Shown here: piece after piece, positions 31,591-41,354 of the stretch
Layout: every line of letters begins with the position of its first letter
How positions within the stretch are numbered: position 1 is the first letter of the stretch
Assembly: GCA_947495985.1 (NCBI GenBank)
Contig: CANMBD010000001.1
Coordinates: 124,001 to 188,000 of the forward strand
From: an uncultured Sphingomonadaceae bacterium
Lineage (GTDB): Bacteria; Pseudomonadota; Alphaproteobacteria; Sphingomonadales; Sphingomonadaceae
Direction: 5' to 3'
Length of the DNA stretch: 64,000 bases
Translations under genes and position numbers: made by a program
The notes under the pieces: model-generated
What the model saw: the letters and a program-made list of their open reading frames with translations, nothing else
The model's database searches: none
What the model was told of the DNA's origin: nothing

Positions 31591-34500
31591 TCACCGGCGC
31601 GCCAGCATTGGCGGTACAGGGCCGATCCAGTCCGATAAATCAACCTCGTCCTTCACGAAATAAGGCTTGCCCTTGCTGTTGAGATAAAAGCGCTGCATTT
31701 CGCTGCGATTGAAGGGCCGGGAGCCCAGCCGGCCGAACACGGCCATCTGTCCGCCAGTTTCATCCACTGCCCGGTCACGATCCAGTCCTTTGGACAAGGC
31801 CAGTGCCGGTTTCGGAGTGCGGGCAAAGGCAATCAGTTCCGGCATGGGCGGTGGAGAGAAGCCATAATAATTAGGCTGGCTGTCTGGAGAAGTCAGCTGA
31901 ATGACTTTCAGACCATTGCGGCCGTCGGCAACATAGGCAAACAGACTGGCATTGGTCGAACCGACAATGACGTCTTCTGCGTCATTCATCTGGCCGCCAA
32001 ATGTTTCCTTGCGATAGATAACCGGTGCCTCCGGTTTTGTAATGTTGGCAATCACCAAGCCTTCATCTTTCGCCGCTATATAAGCGTAGGTGCGGGCCAG
32101 ATAGAGGCGGCGGGCATTTTCGAGGGGGATTGTCCCGGACTCTACTGGAACCGGGTTTTCCATATCCGTCACATCGAACAGTTTCACTCCATCAGTATCG
32201 GTTACCCACAGATAGCGGAACTGCAATGCAGACGCCCGTGCGTCGGTCATAGGCATGGTCACAACATGGCGCGGTTTCAATGGATCGTTGAGGTCAATGA
32301 CAACCAACCCGCTCGCGGCCGTGATATAGGCGTAATGGCCCGCTAGCGTGATATGCTTAGCCCCGTTCAAGACCCCATCCGCATTCCAGGTAATGGCGCG
32401 CTTGAAGAAGTTATTGCGGAACTCACCGTCGGCCAGCGTGTTGATGTCGACGAGAATTAAACCTTCTTCACTATCGGTAACAACGGCATAATTGTAAATC
32501 GGATGGAACGGCTGTTCTTCATTAATCTCGCGGAGCTCGGCCGTGTTCCGTTCCGGTGCGACTGGCTGGTTGGTTGACAGCGCCATGCAGGTCGCGTTTT
32601 TCGTATCGACATGGGTGTCATGACCCAGGGCAGAGAAGGGCGCCTTGACGATCCGTTCGGAAAAACCCTTGTTGCCGATCGAGGCGACATCATAGGCGCG
32701 GAACCCACCCTTGCCCTCTGCGACAAACATATATTCACCGCGCAACTGCAAACAGCGAACACTGTCGCTAGTGCCCTGCACGACATTGGCAAATTCCTCG
32801 AGCGCCTTGGTTTCGCCGGACAGATTGGTGTCCAACCGTACGCCGCGCACCCAGTTGATGAGTTCGCGCCCATTATCTTCAACATGCATCCGCCAATAAT
32901 CGGGATAAGCATATTTTTGGAGGTAAGATCCGATGACCGCTTGCGGCTCATCCCATTCTGTTACGCGAACCGCTTCAAAGCCTTTGTCCATTCCGACCCA
33001 AGCATGCAGGCCGACAAAGTTCACGAAATTTGTGCCTTGTAGCAATAGCTGAGACATGATCGCATTATTGTCATTGGCTTCGCTCAAGTGACAATCTGAG
33101 CATTGCTTGGTTTCGGTTTTCCGGACGGTATGCGGGAAATGCGGTGCAAAGGCCTGACTGGAGAAGCCGATGGCCGATATGGGTGGTTGCTGCACATAGA
33201 TGCGCTCACGGTTGATATTGGTTGAGGACAATACCAGCGCCGAGGTGGAACGAACCGGTGCGATGATGCTGCCTTTGGTGGTCTGGTGCCGGCCAAGCTG
33301 GAACATCTGGTCGCGGGCGACCTGCGGATTGTAGGTGGCATAGTTCCGTGTGGTGCCGCCTTCATATTTATGGCTTTCCGTCTGCCAGTTGGCCTCAATC
33401 GGCAAATGGCACCCCCCGCAGCTGGTCGTCCAGCTGAGGTGGCAGGTGAAGCAAACCATATTCTCGTCCTGGTGAGCGCGATCCGCGGCTGGAACACCGC
33501 TACCGAAAGTAAATTTGCCGGTTTCAGATCCGGTTTTAGACATCAGCTTAGCGCGAGCCGACTTCAGATTGAAATCAGGATGCGAACGATCAACGCTGTC
33601 TTTGACCAGACTGACCCGCCAGCTGAGTTCAGGGTCCACGATGGAACGTTGGATCAATACTCGTTTGCCATTGGCATCCTGCATCCACTCAAAGCGGCGC
33701 TGTCCATCGGCATTGCGCAGCAGGTTCAAGTTCTTGCCCTTCGGCCGTGCCGCCAGATTTGATGTCATCAATGTCGGATAAGCATCGGCGGTGCCGTGGC
33801 AGTCTTTGCAGTTTATCTCCACCGCATTGGCAACCTCGCCATAGATCAGGCCGTTGCCGTGGCTATCCTGGGCGAAATGACAGTCTGCGCACTGCATGCC
33901 AACTTCGGCATGGATGCTCATCATGTGGACGGATTTGCCCGGATTGATTCCGGGTTCAACGAATTTCTCTTCGTCCTCGCGGCGGAATTTCTCTGGATCA
34001 TCATTATCGACAATATCGCCATCTTCATCGAGCAGATTGCCGTCGCGGTCGCGTTTCAATATGGCGCGGAAATTCCAGCCATGGCCATGATAGTCGGCAA
34101 ATTGCGTGTCCTTGGCTTCACTATTGAGGTCATAGACATTGCGGAGGAAATCAAGATCACCCCAAAGGCCTTTGGGTGAGGCCGCTTCCGGGTTGCGGTC
34201 AAGTATCTTGCGTACTTCTTCAGCATCAGGATATTTCTGCTGCTTGTAGGTTTTCTGATATTCCTCGTCGCTCATGCCTTCAGGCCGCGGGGTGGTATTG
34301 TTCGGCCCAGGCCACATTAGTGGCGCGTCGGATTCATAGTCCCACATGGTGTAGCCGAGGAAGCTATTCAGGAAGATATTGGGCTGGTGCATGTGGCAAT
34401 TCATGCACTGGGCCGTCGGAATGGCGCGTGTGAAGGCATGCTGGATAGGATGCCCCTTTTCGCGTTTCGCCGGGTCTATGTCGCCGCTGTAATCATCGCC

Positions 34501-35751
34501 ATGTCCGTCATCATGGCCGTCCCTATGATAGTCAGCTTTCTTATCATGGCCGCCCTTTTTGCTATAGGAAGCATCATAAGTTCCAAATTTGCCGACGCGG
34601 TGCTCACCCTCTTTCAGATTACGGATCGTTGGATCTTTGGTTTGCGTCTGTCCGTCGCGACCATATTTGGCCCAGATCAGGCTGTGGCGCGGCTCGCGGT
34701 CATTGGCATAGACAACATGGCAACTGGCACAGCCGGATTGGCGATAATCGCCTGGCTGATCATTGGTGCCCATGAACCATGTAAACGGATCGTTGAGCCG
34801 GGTCTTGTGGATATTGAGCGCAGGAATAGCAACGCGCAGCCCGGTGCCGGGGCCGCGGTTGGATTGCTTCAGGTCCGGACGGCCCGGTTCCTCCAGTCGC
34901 TGAATGATTCCTCCAATGTTCGGCAAGCCGATTTCGGGAAATTGCGTGTTGATATTGCGGCCACCACGCTCAAATACTCGGAACACATCGCCCGGCGGAA
35001 TGGTATGCCAAGTGGGCAGGGGATAGAGAATAGGCAAGGCACCGCGTTTCTTTTGCTCTTCCGTTACTGTGCCATGCGGATTGCCAGGTGACTTGATTGT
35101 CGCGGGCAAGCCCTTGCGCGTATAGGCTTCACCGAAAACATAATTTTTGAAAGGTACGATGCCGTTGTTATAGGCAGCGCCGCCCCACAGCATGGCGCCA
35201 GTTGCCATAAGCGATCGTTCAGAAGCCTCGATAATCTCCATATGGCAAGCACCACAGGCTTCGCGCGCAACGCGATAGTCGGACGGATTAACGAAGCGCA
35301 CAAATTCCGGCGATTCCTTGTTCAGCAATGTATAGCTGCGCTTCGGATTGGCGGAAGACGGCCAATGCCAGCTTTCGGGATATTTGGGGAGCACATGCGC
35401 CTTTTTCAGCGCATACATATATTGTGGGCTTTTCTTGCCCCAGGCATTGTCGCCGGTAACGCTGGCATCACCGCCATGACAGTCGACACAGCCAAGCACG
35501 ACAGCGGGCGTTTCATGCATGGTTTTCTGATCGCTGTCTGTATGACAGGATACACAGCCTGTGCTTTTTGTGTTTGCAGCATCCCATGTCTGGTTCTGCG
35601 GCGCTGGTGGTGTGAACGTATAGTCAATCTTCTGAGGTTTCTCTTTCCCTGCGGCAAGTAGCGCTGGTGTTCCTGCAACGCTCAGTCCAGCGATGCCGAG
35701 TCCAGCGATGATAAAACGCTTGTATCGGGAGAGAAGATTGAGAAACCGCAT
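31591..35751 (-). CDS. Decaheme c-type cytochrome with C-terminal LVIVD beta-propeller
   Basis: A 1386-residue exported cytochrome, from ATG 35751 (one base after the porin gene's stop, TGATATG). The N-terminus MRFLNLLSRYKRFIIAGLGI is a signal peptide. Ten CXXCH haem sites are visible: CVSCH, CVDCH, CGACH, CASCH, CMNCH, CADCH, CKDCH, CFTCH, CGGCH and CSDCH, between about residues 65 and 890; several spare His (for example in HMHQPN) may be distal ligands. From about residue 975 to 1330 come repeats of the LVIVD type (YMFVAEGKGGFRAYDV, LVVIDLNDPLKPRHV, YAYIAAKDEGLVIANI, FAYVADGRNGLKVIQL), which form a beta-propeller on surface proteins. A Glu/Asp/Lys/His-rich segment sits near residue 420. It probably passes electrons at or beyond the outer membrane together with the porin encoded upstream. 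Confidence 0.9.
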   Translation of the reverse strand: MRFLNLLSRYKRFIIAGLGIAGLSVAGTPALLAAGKEKPQKIDYTFTPPAPQNQTWDAANTKSTGCVSCHTDSDQKTMHETPAVVLGCVDCHGGDASVTGDNAWGKKSPQYMYALKKAHVLPKYPESWHWPSSANPKRSYTLLNKESPEFVRFVNPSDYRVAREACGACHMEIIEASERSLMATGAMLWGGAAYNNGIVPFKNYVFGEAYTRKGLPATIKSPGNPHGTVTEEQKKRGALPILYPLPTWHTIPPGDVFRVFERGGRNINTQFPEIGLPNIGGIIQRLEEPGRPDLKQSNRGPGTGLRVAIPALNIHKTRLNDPFTWFMGTNDQPGDYRQSGCASCHVVYANDREPRHSLIWAKYGRDGQTQTKDPTIRNLKEGEHRVGKFGTYDASYSKKGGHDKKADYHRDGHDDGHGDDYSGDIDPAKREKGHPIQHAFTRAIPTAQCMNCHMHQPNIFLNSFLGYTMWDYESDAPLMWPGPNNTTPRPEGMSDEEYQKTYKQQKYPDAEEVRKILDRNPEAASPKGLWGDLDFLRNVYDLNSEAKDTQFADYHGHGWNFRAILKRDRDGNLLDEDGDIVDNDDPEKFRREDEEKFVEPGINPGKSVHMMSIHAEVGMQCADCHFAQDSHGNGLIYGEVANAVEINCKDCHGTADAYPTLMTSNLAARPKGKNLNLLRNADGQRRFEWMQDANGKRVLIQRSIVDPELSWRVSLVKDSVDRSHPDFNLKSARAKLMSKTGSETGKFTFGSGVPAADRAHQDENMVCFTCHLSWTTSCGGCHLPIEANWQTESHKYEGGTTRNYATYNPQVARDQMFQLGRHQTTKGSIIAPVRSTSALVLSSTNINRERIYVQQPPISAIGFSSQAFAPHFPHTVRKTETKQCSDCHLSEANDNNAIMSQLLLQGTNFVNFVGLHAWVGMDKGFEAVRVTEWDEPQAVIGSYLQKYAYPDYWRMHVEDNGRELINWVRGVRLDTNLSGETKALEEFANVVQGTSDSVRCLQLRGEYMFVAEGKGGFRAYDVASIGNKGFSERIVKAPFSALGHDTHVDTKNATCMALSTNQPVAPERNTAELREINEEQPFHPIYNYAVVTDSEEGLILVDINTLADGEFRNNFFKRAITWNADGVLNGAKHITLAGHYAYITAASGLVVIDLNDPLKPRHVVTMPMTDARASALQFRYLWVTDTDGVKLFDVTDMENPVPVESGTIPLENARRLYLARTYAYIAAKDEGLVIANITKPEAPVIYRKETFGGQMNDAEDVIVGSTNASLFAYVADGRNGLKVIQLTSPDSQPNYYGFSPPPMPELIAFARTPKPALALSKGLDRDRAVDETGGQMAVFGRLGSRPFNRSEMQRFYLNSKGKPYFVKDEVDLSDWIGPVPPMLARR

Positions 35752-35752
35752 A

Positions 35753-37861
35753 TCAGAAAGCCAGTATCGCGTTGAAGAGAATGGAATAATGGAAATCGCG
35801 CTTGTCGGTTTGATCGAACAAGTCTTCAAAGCCTTTGCCAGGCAGCAACGCCGCACCCGATAAGCGGAAAACTAAGTTCTGGTTGGCGTTGGGACGGTAA
35901 ATGGCTGCCGCCGACAAATCCCAGCCGATATCTTTAGGTATCGAGCCCTCGACGCGCAGCGCTTCAAGGCTTTCCGTTTTGTGGAACCAAAGATGATTGG
36001 CATTGGCCGATAGACGGAAATCCGGCGTCAGGTCGGCATCAACGCCAACGCCCGCCAAAATAGTACCGGGGTTGTTGAAATTGCTCTGCCCCTGCTCCTT
36101 GGAAGACCGTAAAGAATTGAGGATACCGTTTCGGCCATTGATGCTGATTGCCCGTCCCCCACCAGCAAACGGGATGGTTTGCCGGATCCAGTAACTCGTA
36201 TCAGCACCGGCAAAAATCGGGTTTTCAAAAATGGCATCGAACCCGGTTTCCGTATTATTGTAGGGATTGCCGTCTCCGCTGGCGAACAGGCCGGATGCCC
36301 GAAAGCGTAGGAAGTCGACATCATAGCTCGCTTCCGCCGCCGCGAAATAGGCAGCGATTTTGGCTGGTTCGCTGGTAAAAATGCTGTTGCGATCTTCACC
36401 GAAAGCACCATAAATCTGCCCGGTCACGTTAATTCGTCCGATCCGGCCATCGACCGCATAGCCAGGATACACGACGTCATAGGCGCGGCCCCGTAAATCT
36501 CCGATCAGGGCCGGGCGAACCGGAAATCCGTTATCGTCAATCTCAATATCACTCTTCTCGCGGTTCATATTATAGGTGACGCTGAACTGGCTGGTCAGGC
36601 CGACAAAGGGCAAATCCTGACGATAGAGATTGGCGAAGAAAATATAGCTTTCGCGCGGCGTTTGGGTGATATCATTAAGGCCGCTGTTCGTGTCTTTTTC
36701 CAGCTGCACGAAGGCGCCAAGATTATATTGGACGCGGTTATTGTCACGCGTGCCGAACAGGCGGAAACCGAGCTGATTATCCTGAAACAGGAAGCCGCGG
36801 AAATCGGCCTGCATGGGTTGGATACCGATACGGAAGCTGTCAAAGTCATAGCGAGCCGAGGTATTGCGGATATGATAGTCGAAAAACGCTTCCTGCACGC
36901 CGACAAACCAGTCGGTACGGTTGGATGTCTTGGTTGGCTCGACAAACAGCACCCGCCGTTCCGGCACATTCACATGGTTGATCTGCGTTGCCAGGGTTAG
37001 GCGATACTCTACATCAGGCGGTTTATAAGCGGTTGAGCCTTTGATCAGCGCGAAACCTGTGATGAAGGTTTGGGCGTAAACTTCCGAACCTGAGCGGCCA
37101 AAGACATCGATGCTGCCTGAACGCTCGGTAGTTTGGACGCCGACAGGGATAGGAAAGCTGCGTGGTTCGATAACCGTATCCGAAATCGCGTTGACGACAA
37201 AGAACCAGTCATCGCCCTTCAGGAAGGACGGCTTCTTGTCGGCCGGAATAGGCTTGTCGCCCTTCAGCACATTTTGTGCATATGGGTTGGACGTATTGCT
37301 GCAATTATTTTTCAGTGCACCGAAAACTTTATAGATCGACTGATCACCGCCTTTTTGTGGGCATAGGGTCTGCAATATCCGCCAGCGGTCGGGGACGGGA
37401 AATTCATCGGTCGGAAATGCTTCGGGTGGTGGCGCACTGACAGCGCCGGGATTATTCTGGATTATACGATCGGGCAATTCTTTCGACACACCCGGACGGC
37501 GGCGACCATCAATCAGCGCTTCATCTGCATCCAGACCGTCAAAATCCATCTCCAGCTGTTCTGGCTGGGCGGCCTCGGGTTCCGCCGTTGCCGGAACTGT
37601 AGCTGGTGGTTCTGTAGTTTCGGCTGCGGCTTCTTCTTCGGGATCGGGCCCACCGACGGCCAACATGCCGGCGCTCGCATCTATTTCAGCAAGGTCAAAA
37701 TCTGAATTTTCGACACGGATCCAATCAAACTGCTCGCTTGCCAACAGGGCAGTGAGCGAGTTTTCCATTTCTTCAATGGAGAGGCGCTGCGCTTCCATCT
37801 GTTCGGCCTGACCCGACATCACCGTCATAATCGGCAGGAAAGAGGAGGATAGTGCAGGCAC
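35753..37861 (-). CDS. Outer-membrane beta-barrel (porin-like) of the cytochrome operon
   Basis: A 702-residue protein starting at a GTG (37861) only six bases after the previous stop; no ATG gives a better start. The first 25 residues (PALSSSFLPIMTVMSGQA) are weakly signal-like and have no positive charges. After a short helix (LSIEEMENSLTALLASEQ) and a Pro/Glu/Ala-rich linker (residues about 75-115), the rest is beta-strand rich with alternating aromatics, e.g. FIRIGIQPMQADFRGF-like FDSFRIGIQPMQADFRGFLF, and ends in a strand plus FNAILAF, a typical C-terminal Phe signature. It contains Cys only in LCPQKGG and NNCSNTS. By position it should form the pore through which haems connect periplasm and surface. 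It shows no CXXC like MtrB. Confidence 0.8.
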   Translation of the reverse strand: MPALSSSFLPIMTVMSGQAEQMEAQRLSIEEMENSLTALLASEQFDWIRVENSDFDLAEIDASAGMLAVGGPDPEEEAAAETTEPPATVPATAEPEAAQPEQLEMDFDGLDADEALIDGRRRPGVSKELPDRIIQNNPGAVSAPPPEAFPTDEFPVPDRWRILQTLCPQKGGDQSIYKVFGALKNNCSNTSNPYAQNVLKGDKPIPADKKPSFLKGDDWFFVVNAISDTVIEPRSFPIPVGVQTTERSGSIDVFGRSGSEVYAQTFITGFALIKGSTAYKPPDVEYRLTLATQINHVNVPERRVLFVEPTKTSNRTDWFVGVQEAFFDYHIRNTSARYDFDSFRIGIQPMQADFRGFLFQDNQLGFRLFGTRDNNRVQYNLGAFVQLEKDTNSGLNDITQTPRESYIFFANLYRQDLPFVGLTSQFSVTYNMNREKSDIEIDDNGFPVRPALIGDLRGRAYDVVYPGYAVDGRIGRINVTGQIYGAFGEDRNSIFTSEPAKIAAYFAAAEASYDVDFLRFRASGLFASGDGNPYNNTETGFDAIFENPIFAGADTSYWIRQTIPFAGGGRAISINGRNGILNSLRSSKEQGQSNFNNPGTILAGVGVDADLTPDFRLSANANHLWFHKTESLEALRVEGSIPKDIGWDLSAAAIYRPNANQNLVFRLSGAALLPGKGFEDLFDQTDKRDFHYSILFNAILAF

Positions 37862-37866
37862 TTTCT

Positions 37867-39867
37867 TTACAGCCCCTCGCAGACATTTTGGTCATCGGTG
37901 TCGAGAAACGGTGCAAACGGACAGTTTATATAACGCAAACGAACCTGCGCATCACCGAGATCAACCACGACATTGTCGGCACGAATGGCCTTTGGCGCAT
38001 TGCCAATGCCACCGACTCGCAGGCCGGCATTATGCAGGCCGAGAAAGCTGATCATGTCATCCTGATCGATTCCGTCCCCGGACACGCCGAGGCCGCCGAT
38101 AAGCTGGTCACCACGATAGATTGGCACGCTACCGGGGAAAATCTGGATACCATTTTCAAGCCGGTTCTGACCCGCCGCAGCATCAGGGCTATTGGTACAG
38201 CGTTCCGCGGTATCAGTTGGCGATACGCCTGCAATGAAATTGAGATGGCCAGCAATATTACCGATGGTCAGCGCGACTTGCAGTCCGGTTGCAAACGGAT
38301 TGAACTGGTCAATCGGTCGCGACAAGGGGCCATTGGGCCGCCCCAGCTCACCATCAGGGAAATAGGGGCGGGCCAGGTTGCCGCCGGACCGGTCGGCAAA
38401 GGCTACAGTTCCGGTGAGGGCGTTAGGATCATTTAAAAATGTACGCACGCGTCCGACAAAGGCAGCGACATCGCCATCCGGATTACCCAAAAGGTCGGCC
38501 GCCGCAACACTGTTGGAAAAGAAGGACGCTGTTCGCGCTTTTTGTAACGATACATCGGTGCCGAAAATCGGTGCGTCGGGAGAACGGACAATGCCCAAAA
38601 TCTCGCCATGAGTATCGACAATGGAAATTGAAACTTGTGCGCGGCTGTCCAATGGTTGCCGGATTTGCGCGCGAGCGCGGCTCATGATGATAAAGGACTC
38701 TTCCAAAATTGCTCTGGTTTCTGCGGCCGTGAGCGGGGTCGCGACATTGGCGCCATCAGTTCCGGCACGAATTGGAAAGCGATTGGTGCCGGTGCCGTCG
38801 GTTAAAATAAAGGCATCGCGGTTCTGAAACTCCGCGGCCGTTGATGCGCGGATGCCGGAACTTTCTGTGCCATAAGCCGAACCAGCGATGATGGTTCCAT
38901 CGCTATAACCAGTCACCGGGATCAGATTACCAGATGTACCGTTAATAGCGGCAAAATTGCTTTGTAACGATGAGAGGTCATCAATCACCATGTCACTGAA
39001 ACGCAGCGATGTTCCGTCAACGGATATCCGGTTGGCAGTTATCGAAGCGGAAGGAGCAAAGCCCTGTATGCCGGCCAGTGCAATTGCTTCTTCATCGTCG
39101 ACATCGGTGTCGAGAATATTCGGGTCAAAGCCATAATCGCCGTCACCCATCACGCCAATGGCACCGACAACGACACCATTTTTATATAGTGGCAAGCCGC
39201 CCGGGTCTGCGGCAAGGCCGATGGGAGAGCGTTTCGGGCCAATCAGTGCGCTGGCTCCTCCACCAGCACTGAAGCGCTGGTTCAGGTCCGAACAGGGAAG
39301 CTGGCTGAATTGAACGCCGAACAACGGACCACTTTCAAGGCCAGCAGTCGTCGGTGCGGGCGGAAAATGTTCCTGTACAATCTGGCTCGCTGTTCGGGTA
39401 GAGAAGGCATTTCCGGAACTTGACAGATAAGCGCCCGTGACAGCCTTGGCGATGGCAGCTGCTTCAGCGGGGAAAACAACGCCCTGTGCGTCCATGGGCG
39501 TGGGATTGGGGCCGGCGGACGTCGATATGCTGGTCGTCGCCGTTGCGGCCGCGCCGTTCATACGAAAAACGGCCAGTACGTTGCCGACCCGATCGGTAAC
39601 GGCGATAACCGAAGGCAGGTTGCGTGCAGTTGCTTCTCCGACGGCTTGCGCAATGATGGTTTGCACATCCGTAACGCTAAGCGATTCTTGGGCAGGAGGC
39701 GTAAATGCTCCACCGTTGCCATCAATTGGTGTTGGCGTTGGCGTGGGGGCAGGAGCTGGCGCGGGAGCAGGGTCCCCGCCAAAATCATTGCTGCCGCCAC
39801 CGCCACCGCAAGAGGTCAGGATCAAGGCAGCTGCCGAAATTGCAGCGGTGAAACGGATGTTCCGCAT
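37867..39867 (-). CDS. Lipoprotein with two HbpS/GlcG-like (haem-degrading/binding) halves
   Basis: A 666-residue lipoprotein: signal MRNIRFTAAISAAALILTSC with lipobox LTSC and lipid-modified Cys20, followed by a Gly-rich then Pro/Thr-rich linker (APAPAPTPTPTPIDGNGG). Two halves each resemble HbpS/GlcG (PF03928): SLSVTDVQTIIAQAVGEATARN and SVIAVTDRVGNVLAVFRM in the first, then AETRAILEESFIIMSRAR and SISIVDTHGEILGIVRSPDAP in the second, each with a GLPLYKNGVVVGAIGVMGDG or SVPIYRGDQLIGGLGVSGDG end. HbpS proteins bind haem or sense iron, and GlcG accompanies glycolate use. Here an electron-transfer accessory or haem-loading role is inferred from the operon. The start overlaps the stop of the upstream cytochrome gene by one base. 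Confidence 0.87.
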   Translation of the reverse strand: MRNIRFTAAISAAALILTSCGGGGGSNDFGGDPAPAPAPAPTPTPTPIDGNGGAFTPPAQESLSVTDVQTIIAQAVGEATARNLPSVIAVTDRVGNVLAVFRMNGAAATATTSISTSAGPNPTPMDAQGVVFPAEAAAIAKAVTGAYLSSSGNAFSTRTASQIVQEHFPPAPTTAGLESGPLFGVQFSQLPCSDLNQRFSAGGGASALIGPKRSPIGLAADPGGLPLYKNGVVVGAIGVMGDGDYGFDPNILDTDVDDEEAIALAGIQGFAPSASITANRISVDGTSLRFSDMVIDDLSSLQSNFAAINGTSGNLIPVTGYSDGTIIAGSAYGTESSGIRASTAAEFQNRDAFILTDGTGTNRFPIRAGTDGANVATPLTAAETRAILEESFIIMSRARAQIRQPLDSRAQVSISIVDTHGEILGIVRSPDAPIFGTDVSLQKARTASFFSNSVAAADLLGNPDGDVAAFVGRVRTFLNDPNALTGTVAFADRSGGNLARPYFPDGELGRPNGPLSRPIDQFNPFATGLQVALTIGNIAGHLNFIAGVSPTDTAERCTNSPDAAAGQNRLENGIQIFPGSVPIYRGDQLIGGLGVSGDGIDQDDMISFLGLHNAGLRVGGIGNAPKAIRADNVVVDLGDAQVRLRYINCPFAPFLDTDDQNVCEGL

Positions 39868-41273
39868 TATCGTAATGCCCTTATCGTTCTCACCGCACTG
39901 CCGAGCGCACGGCGGAATTGCAGCGGTTTGTAGCTATTGGGATCATCGACAGCCTTATAGGCCACGTTGATCTGGCCGCGCAGGCTGGAGGCAGCAGACT
40001 CGCTGACCTGACCACCGTTGACCAATCCATTGAGCAACGTATCGATTGCCATCACGGCCTGTACGCTGCCTTCATAATCGGTGAAGCGCGGCGAGATTGC
40101 CTGTCCGGCGACGGTTTCCATGATCTGGAAAGTTTGATTTCGACCAAAACTGGCGCGAGAGAAACGATCTGCTAAAACCCGCGCCGTCTGACGCAGTCTG
40201 GCAGCAGCCTGGACTGCTGGTCCGCGACCCTGGGCCATCGCCGCGTGGAAAGCCTTGGACCGGGTTTCAAACTGCTCCGCCATGTCCGGGGCCGCGACTT
40301 TAATGGCCGCGCTCAGCATGATCATGTTCTCATCATTATAAGGTGGCATCCCCTCCGGGATGGGGCGACCGGGATTGTTGACGGACGTCGGACGTGCCGA
40401 TGCTTCGTCATAGATACGGCGGTGGCAGCTGTGACAATCGTAGAAATAGAATTCGGGGAAAATGCCTTCTTGCGCCAAGGCAGGCTTTGAAAAGAGGCTG
40501 AGCGAACGCTCCAGTGCCATCGATTGCCCGACCGCCCAGAAACGTACTGCGTTGGTTTTTCCTTTACGCCGGATATAATCGACATCTTCGTCATGATGCT
40601 GCTGCAAGGTGGAGAAGAGGTCGAGTTCAAAGGAAATGCGGGGGTGGCCCGCTGCCATGATCCGATGATCCACGAACTGCCCGTTTTTTGCGCTGCCAAA
40701 GTGACAATCAAGGCAATTGTCAGCGCGGACTTTGGGGTTGTCCAGCGGTTTCAATCCAAGTGAAACATTGCGGGCATGATTGGCACCGACTGCATAATGG
40801 GCCGAGAGCCAGCCGGAAGATGGACCATGACAGGCTTCGCAGCCAACACCATCGCTAAGCTGGAAACGGGGGCCTTTTTTTGCTGCTGGTGTACTGTGAC
40901 ATCCAAGGCATTGCTGGGACGAAGATGCATCTTTTATCCCAAGCCGCTTGGCCATCGCGATGCTGCGGGGTTCGCGTAGCACACGAAAGGCGCGGCTATG
41001 GGCACCGCCCGGGGTGGACTCTTCCTGCCAGCGCATCAATTCGTCCTGCCGCACCACTTCGCCATCGGCTTCCTGGCGCCCATGGCATGTTGTGCCGCCG
41101 CAAGATGCGACACCCATGTGGGTCCCGCTCGCCAAATCCTGGGCAGCTTCAACCGGTGCTGGTGTTGCAATAGAAGATATGAACAGAGCTGCGCCAGCGA
41201 GCGCAAAACAGAATAGACTAGCGGCCAGCACGGACCAGCTGCGTCTCCACGACAGTTTCTTCCCCATTTGCAT
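39867..41273 (-). CDS. Pentahaem-type c-type cytochrome, c554-like
   Basis: A 468-residue exported cytochrome. The N-terminus (KLSWRRSWSVLAASLFCFALAGAALFI) is a signal peptide or membrane anchor. Four CXXCH sites are seen: CLGCH (about 122), CEACH (144), CLDCH (186) and CHSCH (281), plus CGGTTCH at about 57, a CX4CH site like those of tetrahaem cytochromes c3. Conserved His in GGAHSRAFRVL and NHARNVS may be axial ligands. The C-terminal 150 residues are helical and haem-free (FETRSKAFHAAMAQGRGPAVQA). The fold looks like the cytochrome c554 family (PF13435). It is the promoter-proximal gene of the four-gene operon and may feed electrons to the decaheme through the porin. Start ATG 41273 has AGGA nearby. 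Confidence 0.85.
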   Translation of the reverse strand: MQMGKKLSWRRSWSVLAASLFCFALAGAALFISSIATPAPVEAAQDLASGTHMGVASCGGTTCHGRQEADGEVVRQDELMRWQEESTPGGAHSRAFRVLREPRSIAMAKRLGIKDASSSQQCLGCHSTPAAKKGPRFQLSDGVGCEACHGPSSGWLSAHYAVGANHARNVSLGLKPLDNPKVRADNCLDCHFGSAKNGQFVDHRIMAAGHPRISFELDLFSTLQQHHDEDVDYIRRKGKTNAVRFWAVGQSMALERSLSLFSKPALAQEGIFPEFYFYDCHSCHRRIYDEASARPTSVNNPGRPIPEGMPPYNDENMIMLSAAIKVAAPDMAEQFETRSKAFHAAMAQGRGPAVQAAARLRQTARVLADRFSRASFGRNQTFQIMETVAGQAISPRFTDYEGSVQAVMAIDTLLNGLVNGGQVSESAASSLRGQINVAYKAVDDPNSYKPLQFRRALGSAVRTIRALR

Positions 41274-41354
41274 CGTTGCTTTTCCTGATCCGGAGATCAG
41301 GCCCCTCTGTAAGCTCGACGCGACCCAAGTCGTTAACTATGTAACTCGCTCTCT

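Noticed and set aside
34387..35091. A 234-codon open frame on the plus strand with hydrophobic stretches
   Set aside because: Antisense to the decaheme gene, whose CXXCH motifs fix the true frame; the hydrophobic look is produced by reverse reading of acidic and His-rich codons.
39725..39775. GGTGTTGGCG-type tract, second microsatellite candidate
   Set aside because: It codes for the Pro/Thr-rich linker of the HbpS-like lipoprotein; units are degenerate and stay in frame.
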